Assembly: GCA_020632695.1 (NCBI GenBank)
Contig: JACKFB010000021.1
Span: 4,240-68,239, forward strand
Source: Deltaproteobacteria bacterium
GTDB taxonomy: Bacteria; Myxococcota_A; UBA9042; PHBI01; JACKFB01
Direction: 5' to 3'
DNA length: 64,000 nt
Part shown: positions 27,806 to 37,237 of the stretch, in pieces
Layout: each line of letters begins with the position of its first letter
How positions within the stretch are numbered: position 1 is the stretch's first letter
The notes under the pieces: generated by a model
Databases searched by the model: none
The model's input: the letters and a program-made list of their open reading frames with translations, nothing else
What the model was told of the DNA's origin: nothing
Program-made: the position numbers and the translations under genes

Positions 27806-30622
27806 TCAGCGGATCCCGGTCGGCGACAGGTCCTCGGGCTCCTCCTCGCCGCCGCCCGGGAGCTCGTCCAGCGGCGCGTCGCGGTCGCGGAACACCGGCG
27901 AGTAGGGCGCCGCGGCCACGAACTCGTCCTCGGACAGGCGGCCGCGGTCCACCATGGCGCGCATGATCCAGCGCAGGTGCGTGCGCCAGCCGTCGGTGAC
28001 CGACCCGCGCGAGAACTGGTGATGGTAGCGCTTGGGGTTCGGGATGAGGCTGGCCAGGAAGGCCGCGTCCAACGCCGTCAGGTCGGCGGGGTGCTTGCCG
28101 AAGTAGTAGCGCGCGGCCTGACGGATGCCGTAGATGCCGGGGCCCCACTCGATGATGTTGAGGTAGAGCGCCATGATCCGGTCCTTGTCCATGGCGTTCT
28201 CGAGCTGCCAGGTGATGAAGAGCTCCTGGAGCTTGCGGCTGATGGTCTTCTCGCGGCTGAGGAAGAGGTTCTTGGTGAGCTGCTGGCTGATGGTGCTGGC
28301 GCCCCGGTAGAAGCCGCCCTTCTTCAGGTTGGTGACGATGGACTCGCGGATGGCGAAGGGCGAGAAGCCGTTGTGCCGGTAGAAGCTCCCGTCCTCGGTG
28401 GTCATCACCGCGCGCACCATGTACGACGAGATGGCGTCGAGGCCCACCCAGTCGGGCGAGCCGGGCCCCACCAGCATGTCGCGCTCGGTGCCGTCGGCGT
28501 CCTCGACCCGGTGCAGGAAGGTGCCGCGCACGGCGTCCAGGTTCAGCCGCGAGCCCATGTCGGTCACGCGGAACTGATTGACCTCGGGCCAGGAGTGATA
28601 GACCAGCGACTCCATGTCGGCGGTGTCCAACGAGAAGTCGAGCTGCCACCCGACGGTGCCCTCGAGGCGCAGGCCCTCGAGCATGGGCAGCAGGCCGCGG
28701 GGGATGGCGTCGGCCACGTCCTGACAGCGGGCGCGCTCCAGGCGCAGGGCCCCGGTCAGCTTGGGCGAGCTGGCGTAGTCGGCGACGTCGCCGCGGATGA
28801 CCATGCGCACCTTCCGACCGGGCCCCAGCTCGAGCTGGCTCTTGCCCAGCACCGCGGTCTTGCGGGCGGTGTCGAGCTGCGCCTCGAACGCGAAGGTGAG
28901 ATCGATGCCGGACAGGGGCTCGGTGGCCAGCGCGGGATAGGCGAACGCCGCGCCGCGCACGCCGACGCGCCCCTCGAAGCGGGCGACCTGGCTCGAGGGC
29001 GACCACAGCAGCGTCGCGTCCGTGTCGTGCAGGACGGCCTCGGGACCCACCGGCACGCTGGCGGGGAAGATCTGGCGGTAGGGGTGGAGGTTGAGGTGGT
29101 CGATGGCCGCGTGGAGCTGCAGGTCGCCAGCGCCGAGCTGCACACGGCCGTCGACGCGGTTCTTCTCGCGGTCGGTGCCCGGCGCCAGGAACGACGCCGA
29201 GAACTCGAGGACGTCGCCCTCGCGCTCGGCCTCCAGGTCGAAGTTCTCCAGGCGGCCGGCCACCGAGAAGCCGTCCTCGTAGCGTGAGAGCGCGTCGCGC
29301 CAGGCGAGCTGGCCCTCCCGAACGATGAGGTGGCGGAAGGGGAAGCGCCTGGCGGCGGCGATGGCGGCGGTGCTCACCCCCGCGGCCTGGCGCTCCAGCC
29401 GACCGAAGCCGCGCACCAGGAAGCCGCGAAAGCCCCGCCCGTCGGGCGCCGTCGTGCCCCCGCGGGCCAGGCGGCTGGCGGCCGTACGGGTCGCCTCCAG
29501 GAGCGGCCCCAGGGTGCCGTCGGGGACGCCATCGGCCTCGTTCGCCGCGGGCGCCGACGCGATGAGATCGTCGAAGTTGTGCCCCTCGGGGCGGCGCTCG
29601 AAGACCAGCACGGGCCGCTCCACCTCGATGCGCGCCAGGCTCTGCAGGGCCGTGGCCAGGGTCGCCTGGGCGTCGCCGCCCTGGCCGAGCCGCGCCAGCA
29701 GGGGCCCGATGGCCTCCGGATCCAGCGCCAGCACGATGCGCCGCGCCGTGACCGCCGGGTCCACCGGCTCGCCGCTGCCCGCGTGCGCCTCGTCGATCGG
29801 CACCGAGAGGGCCACCCGCTCGATCGCCAGCCGCTCGCCGTCCCAGCTCAGGCCGCCGACGGCCAGGGCGCGCTGGCCGAGCCACACCCGCGCCGGCCGC
29901 TCGAAGCTCACCGAGAGCGGGCCCGGCTCGCCCCGCAAGCGGATCACCGCCGACGCGCTCAGCCCGTGCCCGGGGTCCAGCGAGGTCGTGCTGAAGCGCA
30001 GGGTCGCCGTGATGTTGTCGTCTTCCTTGAGCACCGCCGTGTTCCGCGCCTCGAGGGTGCCGCCCTCCAGGCTCACCCGCGCCGGCCAACGGGCCATGCC
30101 CGCGCCGCTCAGCCCCAGGTCCAGCGCCACCTGCAGCCCGTCGCCTGCCAGCTCGGGCACGTGATGGTCGACGTAGCGCCCGATGCCGCCGCCCTCGCCG
30201 CCCTCCGCCGCCCCGCCGGGCGCCAGCACCCGCCGCAGCTCGGCCAGCGTGCCCCGCAGGTTGTCGCTGCCGTCGGACCGGCGCACCACCGTCACCACCA
30301 CGTCGTGCACGGCCACCCGCTCGACGCGCACCTTGCGCAGCGCCACCCGGAGGTCGGCCCGCACGTCGACGCTCCCGGCCTGCACCAGCGGCGCCTCGCC
30401 CGTCGGCGCCGCGTGGGGCCGCAGGGTCACGTCGCTGAGCCGGAGCTTCAGCTCGCCGTCATAGTGCCACTCCACGGCGCCCACCTGGAGGTCGGCGTCC
30501 AGGGTGCGCTCCAGGGACGCCTCCACCCGCGCGCCCAAGCGCTCGAGCATCGCCGGAGCGCCGGCGGCCATACCCGCCAGCAACCCCACCACGAAGAGGA
30601 GGAGGCGTGCCGCGACCTTCAC
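27806..30622 (-). CDS. AsmA-like domain fused to GT51 peptidoglycan glycosyltransferase
   Basis: This 938-residue protein has an N-terminal membrane anchor (ARLLLFVVGLLAGMAAGAP) and a long AsmA/TamB-like beta region (about 25-690). A C-terminal GT51 domain follows (about 720-890). GT51 motifs are all present: EDGSFYRHNGF with the catalytic Glu near 742, GASTISQQLTKNLFL, RKLQELF and KDRIMALYLNIIEWGPGIYG. There is no transpeptidase domain, so it polymerises glycan only, like monofunctional MtgA. GTG 30622 is chosen because it begins the membrane anchor; an upstream TTG at 30700 is less likely. The domain fusion suggests coupling of envelope lipid transport and wall synthesis. Confidence 0.82.
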   Translation of the reverse strand: MKVAARLLLFVVGLLAGMAAGAPAMLERLGARVEASLERTLDADLQVGAVEWHYDGELKLRLSDVTLRPHAAPTGEAPLVQAGSVDVRADLRVALRKVRVERVAVHDVVVTVVRRSDGSDNLRGTLAELRRVLAPGGAAEGGEGGGIGRYVDHHVPELAGDGLQVALDLGLSGAGMARWPARVSLEGGTLEARNTAVLKEDDNITATLRFSTTSLDPGHGLSASAVIRLRGEPGPLSVSFERPARVWLGQRALAVGGLSWDGERLAIERVALSVPIDEAHAGSGEPVDPAVTARRIVLALDPEAIGPLLARLGQGGDAQATLATALQSLARIEVERPVLVFERRPEGHNFDDLIASAPAANEADGVPDGTLGPLLEATRTAASRLARGGTTAPDGRGFRGFLVRGFGRLERQAAGVSTAAIAAARRFPFRHLIVREGQLAWRDALSRYEDGFSVAGRLENFDLEAEREGDVLEFSASFLAPGTDREKNRVDGRVQLGAGDLQLHAAIDHLNLHPYRQIFPASVPVGPEAVLHDTDATLLWSPSSQVARFEGRVGVRGAAFAYPALATEPLSGIDLTFAFEAQLDTARKTAVLGKSQLELGPGRKVRMVIRGDVADYASSPKLTGALRLERARCQDVADAIPRGLLPMLEGLRLEGTVGWQLDFSLDTADMESLVYHSWPEVNQFRVTDMGSRLNLDAVRGTFLHRVEDADGTERDMLVGPGSPDWVGLDAISSYMVRAVMTTEDGSFYRHNGFSPFAIRESIVTNLKKGGFYRGASTISQQLTKNLFLSREKTISRKLQELFITWQLENAMDKDRIMALYLNIIEWGPGIYGIRQAARYYFGKHPADLTALDAAFLASLIPNPKRYHHQFSRGSVTDGWRTHLRWIMRAMVDRGRLSEDEFVAAAPYSPVFRDRDAPLDELPGGGEEEPEDLSPTGIR

Positions 30623-30751
30623 CAGCGAGGCTCCGAAGCTGTTGCCGGAAAAGCGTCCTCCGACAGGGCGCGGAGTAGCATGAGGCCCGCAACCACGCAA
30701 GAAAGCGGGGCTGGACCGCCCTCGGCCCGGCTGGCTGGACCTGCGCCGCGC

Positions 30752-31210
30752 CTACTGGTCGGCGAAGGACTTCTTGCCGGCGGTGAGCACGGTCGCGACG
30801 ATGATGCCGGCCACCACGGCCACGCCGGCGCTGATGAGGAGCGCGGTCTTGGGCGTGGAGAGGAGCTTGACGTCGTAGGCGTCCAGGTCGTTGAGCATCA
30901 GCAGCGTGTCGCGATCCGACGCCACGAGCTGGGTGTCGGTCATCTTGAAGTTGAAGGGCGTCACCGGGTAGCGGCGGCCGCCCAGGGAGCGGACCTCCAG
31001 CGCCGTGCCGCGATCGACCTGGACCTGCTTGCCCGACTCGGCGGTGACCACCTTCGGCACCTCCTCGGGGCGCTGCAGGCTGGCGAACTCTTCCTGGGAC
31101 AGCGTGTAGCGGTTGTAGCAACCGGCGGTGCTCGCCGCGAGCAGGCAGACCAGCGCGACGCGTGCGGCGGCGCGGCCGGGGCGGGTGCGGAGGAGCAGGC
31201 TGATTCCCAT
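30752..31210 (-). CDS. Small lipoprotein with C-terminal membrane helix
   Basis: This 152-residue protein has a lipoprotein signal peptide (VALVCLLAASTAGCYN, lipobox STAGC). A beta-rich middle contains FNFKMTDTQLVA, and a C-terminal glycine-rich hydrophobic helix ALLISAGVAVVAGIIVATVL follows. No family is recognised. ATG 31210 is the natural start of the signal peptide. It lies between the isoleucyl-tRNA synthetase gene (72 bp upstream) and the GT51 fusion, all on the minus strand. Confidence 0.7.
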   Translation of the reverse strand: MGISLLLRTRPGRAAARVALVCLLAASTAGCYNRYTLSQEEFASLQRPEEVPKVVTAESGKQVQVDRGTALEVRSLGGRRYPVTPFNFKMTDTQLVASDRDTLLMLNDLDAYDVKLLSTPKTALLISAGVAVVAGIIVATVLTAGKKSFADQ

Positions 31211-31281
31211 GGAGTCCCTCGGGTTCGTACCGGTCGAGGCGCGCATCCTAGCAGGGCAACGCCAAGCTGTGTCAACTGCGT

Positions 31282-34200
31282 TCAGTGCGGTGCGGACACG
31301 CGGATCCTCAGCGGCTCCCCGTCGACCTCCGACTCGCTGCGCGAGCCGCCCTCCGGCAGGCCCTCGCCGATGGTGAGGTCGCTGCACAGCGTCTCCCGCG
31401 CGATGGCCTCGGCGTGGGCGCGCGCCGCGCTGAGCAGACGCTCGCCGCCATCGAGGTGCACGGCGATGCGGGCCGTGTACTCGAGATCGTTCTCCTTGCG
31501 CAGCGCCTGGATCCGGCTGGTCACCTCGCGGGCCAGCCCCTCCTGCACCAGCGCCTCGTCCAGCGTGGTGCTCAACACCACCACGCCCACCGCCCCGCCG
31601 GCGGCGGCGAAGCCCTCGTGGGCGTCGACGCTCACCTGGATCTGCTCGGCGGTGAGCGCCACGGTCTCGCCGTCCGACAGGCTGACCTCGTAGCGCCCCT
31701 CGGTCGCCAGCGCCTGCCGCACCGCGTCGCCCACCGCCCCGTCCAGCGCCGCGCGCACCAGCGGCATCCGCTTGCCGAACACCGGCCCCAGCTCGCGGTA
31801 GTTCGGCTTCACCGTGAAGGTGACCCGCTCCTCGGCGTGCTGGGTGAACACCACCTCCTTCACGTTCAGCTCGTCGGCGATCAGCGCCGCGTAGGGCCGC
31901 AGCCGCTCGGTGAGCTGCGGATGCCCCAGCACCACCTCCGCCGCCGGCAGCGGCTGCCGCACCTTCAGCTTGTGGGTCGCGCGGATCTGAAGCCCCAGGC
32001 TGACCACGTCGCGCACCGCCTGCATCTCCTCGGACAGGCGCTCGTCGATCTGCGCGGCGTCGAGCGCGGGCCAGTCGGTGAGGTGGACGCTCTCCGGGCG
32101 CTCGGGGAAGGGGCTGAGCACCAGGTTGCGGTAGATCTCCTCACTGGAGAAGGGCACGAAGGGCGCCGCGATCTGCGACAGGGTGGTCAGCACCTCCCAC
32201 AGCGTGTGGAAGGCGTCCCACTTGTCCTGCGCGGCGTCGTCGGCCTGGGCCCAGAAGCGGTCGCGGCTGCGGCGCACGTACCAGTTCGACAGCGCGTCGG
32301 CGAGGCGCACGATGCGCTGGGCGGCGTCGTAGAGGCGGAACTCGTCCATCGCCGTCGTCACGTCACGCAGGGTGAGCTGCAGCTCCGAGAGCATCCAGCG
32401 GTCCAGCAGCGCCCGCTCGGCCGCCGGCCGCTTGGGCGAGGACTTCGGGTCGAAGCCGTCGATGTTCGCGTAGATGACGAAGAACGCGTAGACGTTGCGC
32501 AGCTTGACCAGGAACTCCTGCTGGGCCTGGCGTACGGCGTCCGCGCTGTAGCGCGTGTTCGACCACGGCGGGTTGGCCGCGTAGAAGTACCAGCGCATGG
32601 CGTCGGCGCCGTCGGTCTCGAGGATCTCGTCGGGGGGCGTGTAGTTGCCCTTGGACTTCGACTCCTTCTTGCCGGTCTTGTCGCAGACGTGCCCCAGCAC
32701 GATGCAGGTGCGGTACGGGTGGGGCGCCGGCGCGTCCTCGAAGAGCAGCGTCGAGACCATCAGCAGGCTGTAGAACCAGCCGCGGGTCTGGTCGATGGCC
32801 TCGCTGATGAAGTCGGCGGGGAATGCTGCGCGGAAGGCCTCCTCGCCCTGGTGCGGCCAGCCCCACTGGGCGAAGGGCATGCAGCCCGAGTCGAACCAGC
32901 AGTCGATGACCTCGGGGACGCGGTGCATGGCCGCGCCGCAGGACGCGCAGGGGAAGGTGACCTCATCGACCCAGGGCTTGTGCACCATGAGGTGCTCGGA
33001 GAGCGTCGGGTCGGCTGCGCGGGCGGCGTGGAAGGCCGCGAAGGCGTCGGGGTTGCGCGCCTCGATGGCGGCCGCGCTGGCCGGCGCCTCACGGGCGTCG
33101 CAGCCCGAGCAGAGCCAGATGTTGAGCGGCGTGCCCCAGTAGCGCTCGCGCGAGAGCGCCCAGTCGACGTTGTTGGCCAGGAAGTCGCCGAAGCGCCCGT
33201 CCTTGATGTGGGCGGGGATCCACTGGATCTCCTGGTTCTGCGCCCGCGCGCGGTCGATGACCTCGGTGGTGCGGATGAACCACGCCGGCCGGGCGTACTG
33301 GATCAGCGGATCGTCGTCGGCGCGCCAGCAGAAGGGGTAGTCGTGGCGGTAGACCTCCTCCTTGAACAGGAGGTCGCGGTGGCGCAGGTTCCGGATGATG
33401 TCGCGGTCGGCCTCCTTGCAGAAGCGGCCGGCGAAGTCGGTGACCCGCGGGTCGAAGGTCCCGTCGGGCAGCACGAGCTGCAGGATGCCGACCCCGGCCT
33501 CCTGGCCCACGCGGAAGTCGTCCTCGCCGAAGGCCGGCGCGGTGTGGACGACGCCGGTGCCCGAGTCCGAGGTCACGTACTCGGCCGGGATGACGCGGAA
33601 GGGGGTGCCGCCCTCGGGCTGCGCGTAGTCGAAGACGGGCTGATAGGTCATGCCGACCAGCTCGCGCCCCTTCACCTTGCGCAGGACGGTGTACTCGCCC
33701 TCGCCCAGGATGGCGTCGGCGCGGGCCTCGGCCAGGATGAAGGTCTCGCTGCCGTGGCGGGCGTAGACGTAGTCGAGGTCGGGCTTGACGGCCAGCGCGC
33801 AGTTGGACGGCAGGGTCCAGGGGGTCGTGGTCCAGCCCAGGAAGCTGGTGTCGGGCTCGCCGTCGACGCGGAAACGCACCGTCACCGACGGATCGTCGAC
33901 GGTGCGGTAGCCGAGGCCCACCTCGCCCGAGCTGAGCGCGGTGCCGCCCTGGGGCCACCACCAGACCACCTTGTGCCCCTGGTAGAGCAGGCCCTTGCGG
34001 AAGAGCTCGGAGAGCGCCCACCACACCGACTCGACGTAGCTCTTGTGGAAGGTGACGTAGGCGTCGTCCAGGTCCACCCAGAAGCCGATGCGCTCGGTCA
34101 GCTCGCGCCAGACGTCGGTGTAGCGGAACACCGACGCGATGCAGCGGTGGGTGAAGGCCTCGACGCCGTAGGCCTCGATCTCGGCCTTGCCGTGGATGCC

Positions 34201-34500
34201 CAGCTCCTTCTCGACCTCGACCTCGACCGGCAGGCCGTGGGTGTCCCAGCCGGCCTTCCGCGGGACCCTGTAGCCGCGCATGGTCTTGTAGCGCGGGAAG
34301 AGGTCCTTGATGACCCGGGTGAGCACGTGGCCGTTGTGCGGCGTGCCGTTGGCCGTCGGCGGCCCCTCGTAGAACACGAAGGTCTCGCAGCCCTCGCGCA
34401 GCGCCAGGGACTTCTCGAAGATCCCCGCCTCGCGCCAGAAGGCCAGCGTCTGCCGCTCGCTCTCGGGGAAGTCGATCTTCTGGGGGACACGCTGGAACAT
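31282..34500 (-). CDS. ileS: Isoleucyl-tRNA synthetase
   Basis: This 1072-residue class Ia synthetase charges tRNA-Ile. The HIGH element reads HNGH (55-58, in GTPHNGHVLT). The editing domain follows with GWTTTPWTLPSNCALAV and GTGVVHTAPAFGEDD, and the anticodon-binding domain begins near 650. The KMSKS element reads KESKS (612-616). The length and C-terminal domain (TLDEALVQEGLAREVTSRIQ) are those of the second, eukaryote-like IleRS group, some members of which are naturally mupirocin-tolerant. ATG 34500 is the first Met of the conserved region; a longer reading to 34557 is not conserved-looking. Confidence 0.96.
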   Translation of the reverse strand: MFQRVPQKIDFPESERQTLAFWREAGIFEKSLALREGCETFVFYEGPPTANGTPHNGHVLTRVIKDLFPRYKTMRGYRVPRKAGWDTHGLPVEVEVEKELGIHGKAEIEAYGVEAFTHRCIASVFRYTDVWRELTERIGFWVDLDDAYVTFHKSYVESVWWALSELFRKGLLYQGHKVVWWWPQGGTALSSGEVGLGYRTVDDPSVTVRFRVDGEPDTSFLGWTTTPWTLPSNCALAVKPDLDYVYARHGSETFILAEARADAILGEGEYTVLRKVKGRELVGMTYQPVFDYAQPEGGTPFRVIPAEYVTSDSGTGVVHTAPAFGEDDFRVGQEAGVGILQLVLPDGTFDPRVTDFAGRFCKEADRDIIRNLRHRDLLFKEEVYRHDYPFCWRADDDPLIQYARPAWFIRTTEVIDRARAQNQEIQWIPAHIKDGRFGDFLANNVDWALSRERYWGTPLNIWLCSGCDAREAPASAAAIEARNPDAFAAFHAARAADPTLSEHLMVHKPWVDEVTFPCASCGAAMHRVPEVIDCWFDSGCMPFAQWGWPHQGEEAFRAAFPADFISEAIDQTRGWFYSLLMVSTLLFEDAPAPHPYRTCIVLGHVCDKTGKKESKSKGNYTPPDEILETDGADAMRWYFYAANPPWSNTRYSADAVRQAQQEFLVKLRNVYAFFVIYANIDGFDPKSSPKRPAAERALLDRWMLSELQLTLRDVTTAMDEFRLYDAAQRIVRLADALSNWYVRRSRDRFWAQADDAAQDKWDAFHTLWEVLTTLSQIAAPFVPFSSEEIYRNLVLSPFPERPESVHLTDWPALDAAQIDERLSEEMQAVRDVVSLGLQIRATHKLKVRQPLPAAEVVLGHPQLTERLRPYAALIADELNVKEVVFTQHAEERVTFTVKPNYRELGPVFGKRMPLVRAALDGAVGDAVRQALATEGRYEVSLSDGETVALTAEQIQVSVDAHEGFAAAGGAVGVVVLSTTLDEALVQEGLAREVTSRIQALRKENDLEYTARIAVHLDGGERLLSAARAHAEAIARETLCSDLTIGEGLPEGGSRSESEVDGEPLRIRVSAPH

Positions 34501-34705
34501 GGGGACCACCTCGGCGCCGGGCCCGCGGGAGCATATCGGCGCGTGGCGTCGCGTCAACGAGGAGCCGCTCGGCGGCGCCCTCTGTTACAACCCGGGCCGC
34601 GGGCTGGCCCCGCGGAAGCGGCTTCATGTATCGTGGCCGCGCGCGGGGGCGCAGACAGGTGACCGCTCACCACCACAGAGGCGCGGCCTGCACAGGAGAT
34701 CACGG

Positions 34706-36226
34706 ATGACCGTGGATTATGGGGCGATGATCCGACTCGACAAGGTCGACCCGGGCTTCGCCATGCCCTTCACCCACCGCGTCATCGACGGCGCCGTGCT
34801 CATCGCCAACGACCTGGGCGACCACGCCTTCCTGACTCCCGAGGAGTTCCGGCGCTTCGTCGAGGGGGAGGTGAAGCCCGACGAGCCGCTCTACGCGAAG
34901 CTGCGCGACAAGCGCTTCATCGCCCGGGAGATCGACGTGGCGGCCGAGGCCGTGCGCTTCCGACGGCGCAAGGGGTTCCTGGCCTATGGGCCCACCCTGC
35001 ACGCCATGGTGCTGACCGAGCGGTGCAACCACGGCTGCCAGTACTGCCACTCCTCGGTGGTGGGCATGGGCCGCACCGACACCGACATGTCCATCGAGGT
35101 GGCGTCGAAGGCCGTCGACATGGCGCTGTCCACCACCAGCCCCTGGCTCACCATCGAGTTCCAGGGCGGCGAGCCGACGGCCAACTGGGAGACCCTCACC
35201 CACATCGTCAAGTACGCCCAGGAGCGGAACCTGGTGGCGCGAAAGGAGCTCTCCTTCGCCCTGGTCACCAACTTCAGCCTGATGACCGACGAGCGGCTGG
35301 ACTTCCTCATCGAGAACAAGGTGCAGATCTGCTGCAGCCTCGACGGGCCCGAGGACCTCCACAACAAGATCCGCATCTACAAGGGCGGCAACTCCTGGCA
35401 GCTCACCACCGACTGGATCCGGCGCGTCAACCAGCGCTACGTGGACATGGGCCTCGACTCGGGCCTCTACCGCGTCGAGGCGCTGCCGACGATCACCCGT
35501 GACTCGCTGACCCGATGGAAGGACATCGTGGACACCTACGTCTCGGTGGGCAGCCGGGCGGTGTTCCTGCGCAAGCTCGACCCCTTCGGGTTCGCCGAGG
35601 CGACCGCCCGCAAGCTCGGCTACACGATGGAGGAGTTCATCGAGTTCTACATGACCGCGGTGGACTACATCATCGAGCTGAACAAGCAGGGCGTGGAGGT
35701 CATGGAGCGGCACGCGGCGATCATGCTCTCGAAGATCCTGCGCGAGTCGGACCCGAACTACCTGGATCTCCGGACGCCGGGCGGCGCCGTCATCGGCCAG
35801 GTGGCCTACCACCCCGACGGGCGCGTGTTCTCCAGCGACGAGGGGCGCATGGTCGGCGCCATGCAGGACGACATCTTCGCCGTCGGCCACGTCGACCAGA
35901 GCTACCAGGACATCCTCCGGGGCGACACCGTGCGCGCGCTGGTCTTCGCCAGCACCAACGACAGCCAGCCCGGCTGCGTGAGCTGCACCTACAAGGTCTG
36001 GTGCGGCCAGCAGCCCGAGTACAACTACAAGACCCAGGGCTCGATCTTCGGGCGGATGGCCGACTCCAACTGGTGCCGCAAGCACAAGTACATCTTCGAC
36101 TTCCTGATGAAGAAGCTGGAGCGCGCCGACCCGGTGGAGCTGGAGATCTTCGACCGCTGGACCACCAATCGCCGCCAGGACCACTTCGTCCAGGAGGTCG
36201 AGCAGGTGGCGCAGCCGGCGGCCTGA
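34706..36226 (+). CDS. Radical SAM/SPASM peptide maturase, HxsB type
   Basis: This 506-residue protein opens with an RRE-like region (about 20-75, DGAVLIANDLGDHAFLTPEE). The radical SAM core follows with C107-x3-C111-x2-C114 (RCNHGCQYCHSS), then IEFQGGEPTANW and SLDGPEDLHN. The line FLRKLDPFGFA parallels FLRPxSPYGFA of His-Xaa-Ser system maturases. A SPASM-type tail has CVSCTYKVWCG and a final WCRKH for auxiliary clusters. It should modify a ribosomal peptide. ATG 34706 follows AGGAG at 34694-34698. The usual partners HxsA, HxsC and HxsD are not seen nearby, so the substrate is unknown. Confidence 0.8.
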   Translation: MTVDYGAMIRLDKVDPGFAMPFTHRVIDGAVLIANDLGDHAFLTPEEFRRFVEGEVKPDEPLYAKLRDKRFIAREIDVAAEAVRFRRRKGFLAYGPTLHAMVLTERCNHGCQYCHSSVVGMGRTDTDMSIEVASKAVDMALSTTSPWLTIEFQGGEPTANWETLTHIVKYAQERNLVARKELSFALVTNFSLMTDERLDFLIENKVQICCSLDGPEDLHNKIRIYKGGNSWQLTTDWIRRVNQRYVDMGLDSGLYRVEALPTITRDSLTRWKDIVDTYVSVGSRAVFLRKLDPFGFAEATARKLGYTMEEFIEFYMTAVDYIIELNKQGVEVMERHAAIMLSKILRESDPNYLDLRTPGGAVIGQVAYHPDGRVFSSDEGRMVGAMQDDIFAVGHVDQSYQDILRGDTVRALVFASTNDSQPGCVSCTYKVWCGQQPEYNYKTQGSIFGRMADSNWCRKHKYIFDFLMKKLERADPVELEIFDRWTTNRRQDHFVQEVEQVAQPAA

Positions 36227-36242
36227 GCGCGGGTCGCGGCGG

Positions 36243-37235
36243 TCAGCGCGCGCCGTAGTTGTGGGCGCTGCGCTCCTCGTTGCGGTCGGTGGCCGGCGGT
36301 GGCGTGGGCGAGAGCGCGGCTATCTCGGCGTGCAGCGCGTCGTCCATCGGCAGGTCGGCCGCCGCCAGGGCGGGCTCGAGCTGCTCGAGGTTGCGCGCGC
36401 CGATGAGCGGGGCCGTGACCGCCGGGTGGTGGGCGACCCAGGCGATGGCGAGGCTCACCGGGTGGTGGCCGCGCTCGCGAGCCAGCGCGTCGAAGCGCTC
36501 GGCGGTCGTATAGTGCTGCGGGTCGCCGTAGCGCGTCTGGTACATGGCGTTGTCGACCAGGCGCCCCGAGGCCGGGCGCGCATGGGTGCCGTACTTCCCG
36601 GAGAGCAGCCCCCCACCGAGCGGGCTGTAGGGGAAGACGCCCAGCCCGACGGCCTCCGCCATGGGGAGCAGCTCGACCTCGGCCTGACGCTTCACCAGGT
36701 TGTACATCGGCTGGATGCACACGGGCCGCGCCAGGCCCATGCGCTCGGTGAGGCCGACCGCCTGCATGGCCTGCCAGGCCGCGTAGTTGCTGAGCGCCGG
36801 GTAGAGCACCTTGCCCGACCGCACCAGGTCGTCCAGGGCCCGCAGGGTCTCCTCGGGCGCGGTGAAGGCGTCGTGCCGGTGCACGTAGAGGAGGTCGACC
36901 CGATCGGTGCCCAGGCGGCGCAGGCTGCCCTCCACCGCGCGCACCAGGTGGTAGCGCGAGGCGCCGCGGGCGTTGGGGTCGTCGGCGCTCGGGAAGTAGG
37001 CCTTGGTCGCCAGCACCAGCCGGTCGCGGTGCGGGCGGATGAAGCGGCCCAGCAGCTCCTCGGAGCGGCCCCCGCCGTACACGTCGGCGGTGTCGAAGTG
37101 GTTGATGCCGGCGTCCAGCGCGCGCTGGAAGATGGCCTCCGAGGTGCGCTCGTCGGCGTCGGTGCCGAAGGCCATCGTGCCCAGCGCCAGCTTGGAGACG
37201 CGCATCCCCGTGCGGCCGACGAAGCGGTACTCCAT
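36243..37235 (-). CDS. Aldo/keto reductase
   Basis: This 330-residue NADPH-dependent reductase of the YajO/Tas-like AKR group has catalytic tetrad Asp and Tyr in FDTADVYGGG, Lys in LATKAYFP and His in DLLYVHRHD. The C-terminal cofactor region is LIGARNLEQLE. The substrate is probably an aldehyde or ketone and is not further definable. ATG 37235 follows a GAGGAG on the minus strand and lies two bases after the stop of the vWA lipoprotein gene, so the two are probably co-transcribed although functionally unrelated. Confidence 0.92.
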   Translation of the reverse strand: MEYRFVGRTGMRVSKLALGTMAFGTDADERTSEAIFQRALDAGINHFDTADVYGGGRSEELLGRFIRPHRDRLVLATKAYFPSADDPNARGASRYHLVRAVEGSLRRLGTDRVDLLYVHRHDAFTAPEETLRALDDLVRSGKVLYPALSNYAAWQAMQAVGLTERMGLARPVCIQPMYNLVKRQAEVELLPMAEAVGLGVFPYSPLGGGLLSGKYGTHARPASGRLVDNAMYQTRYGDPQHYTTAERFDALARERGHHPVSLAIAWVAHHPAVTAPLIGARNLEQLEPALAAADLPMDDALHAEIAALSPTPPPATDRNEERSAHNYGAR

Positions 37236-37237
37236 GC

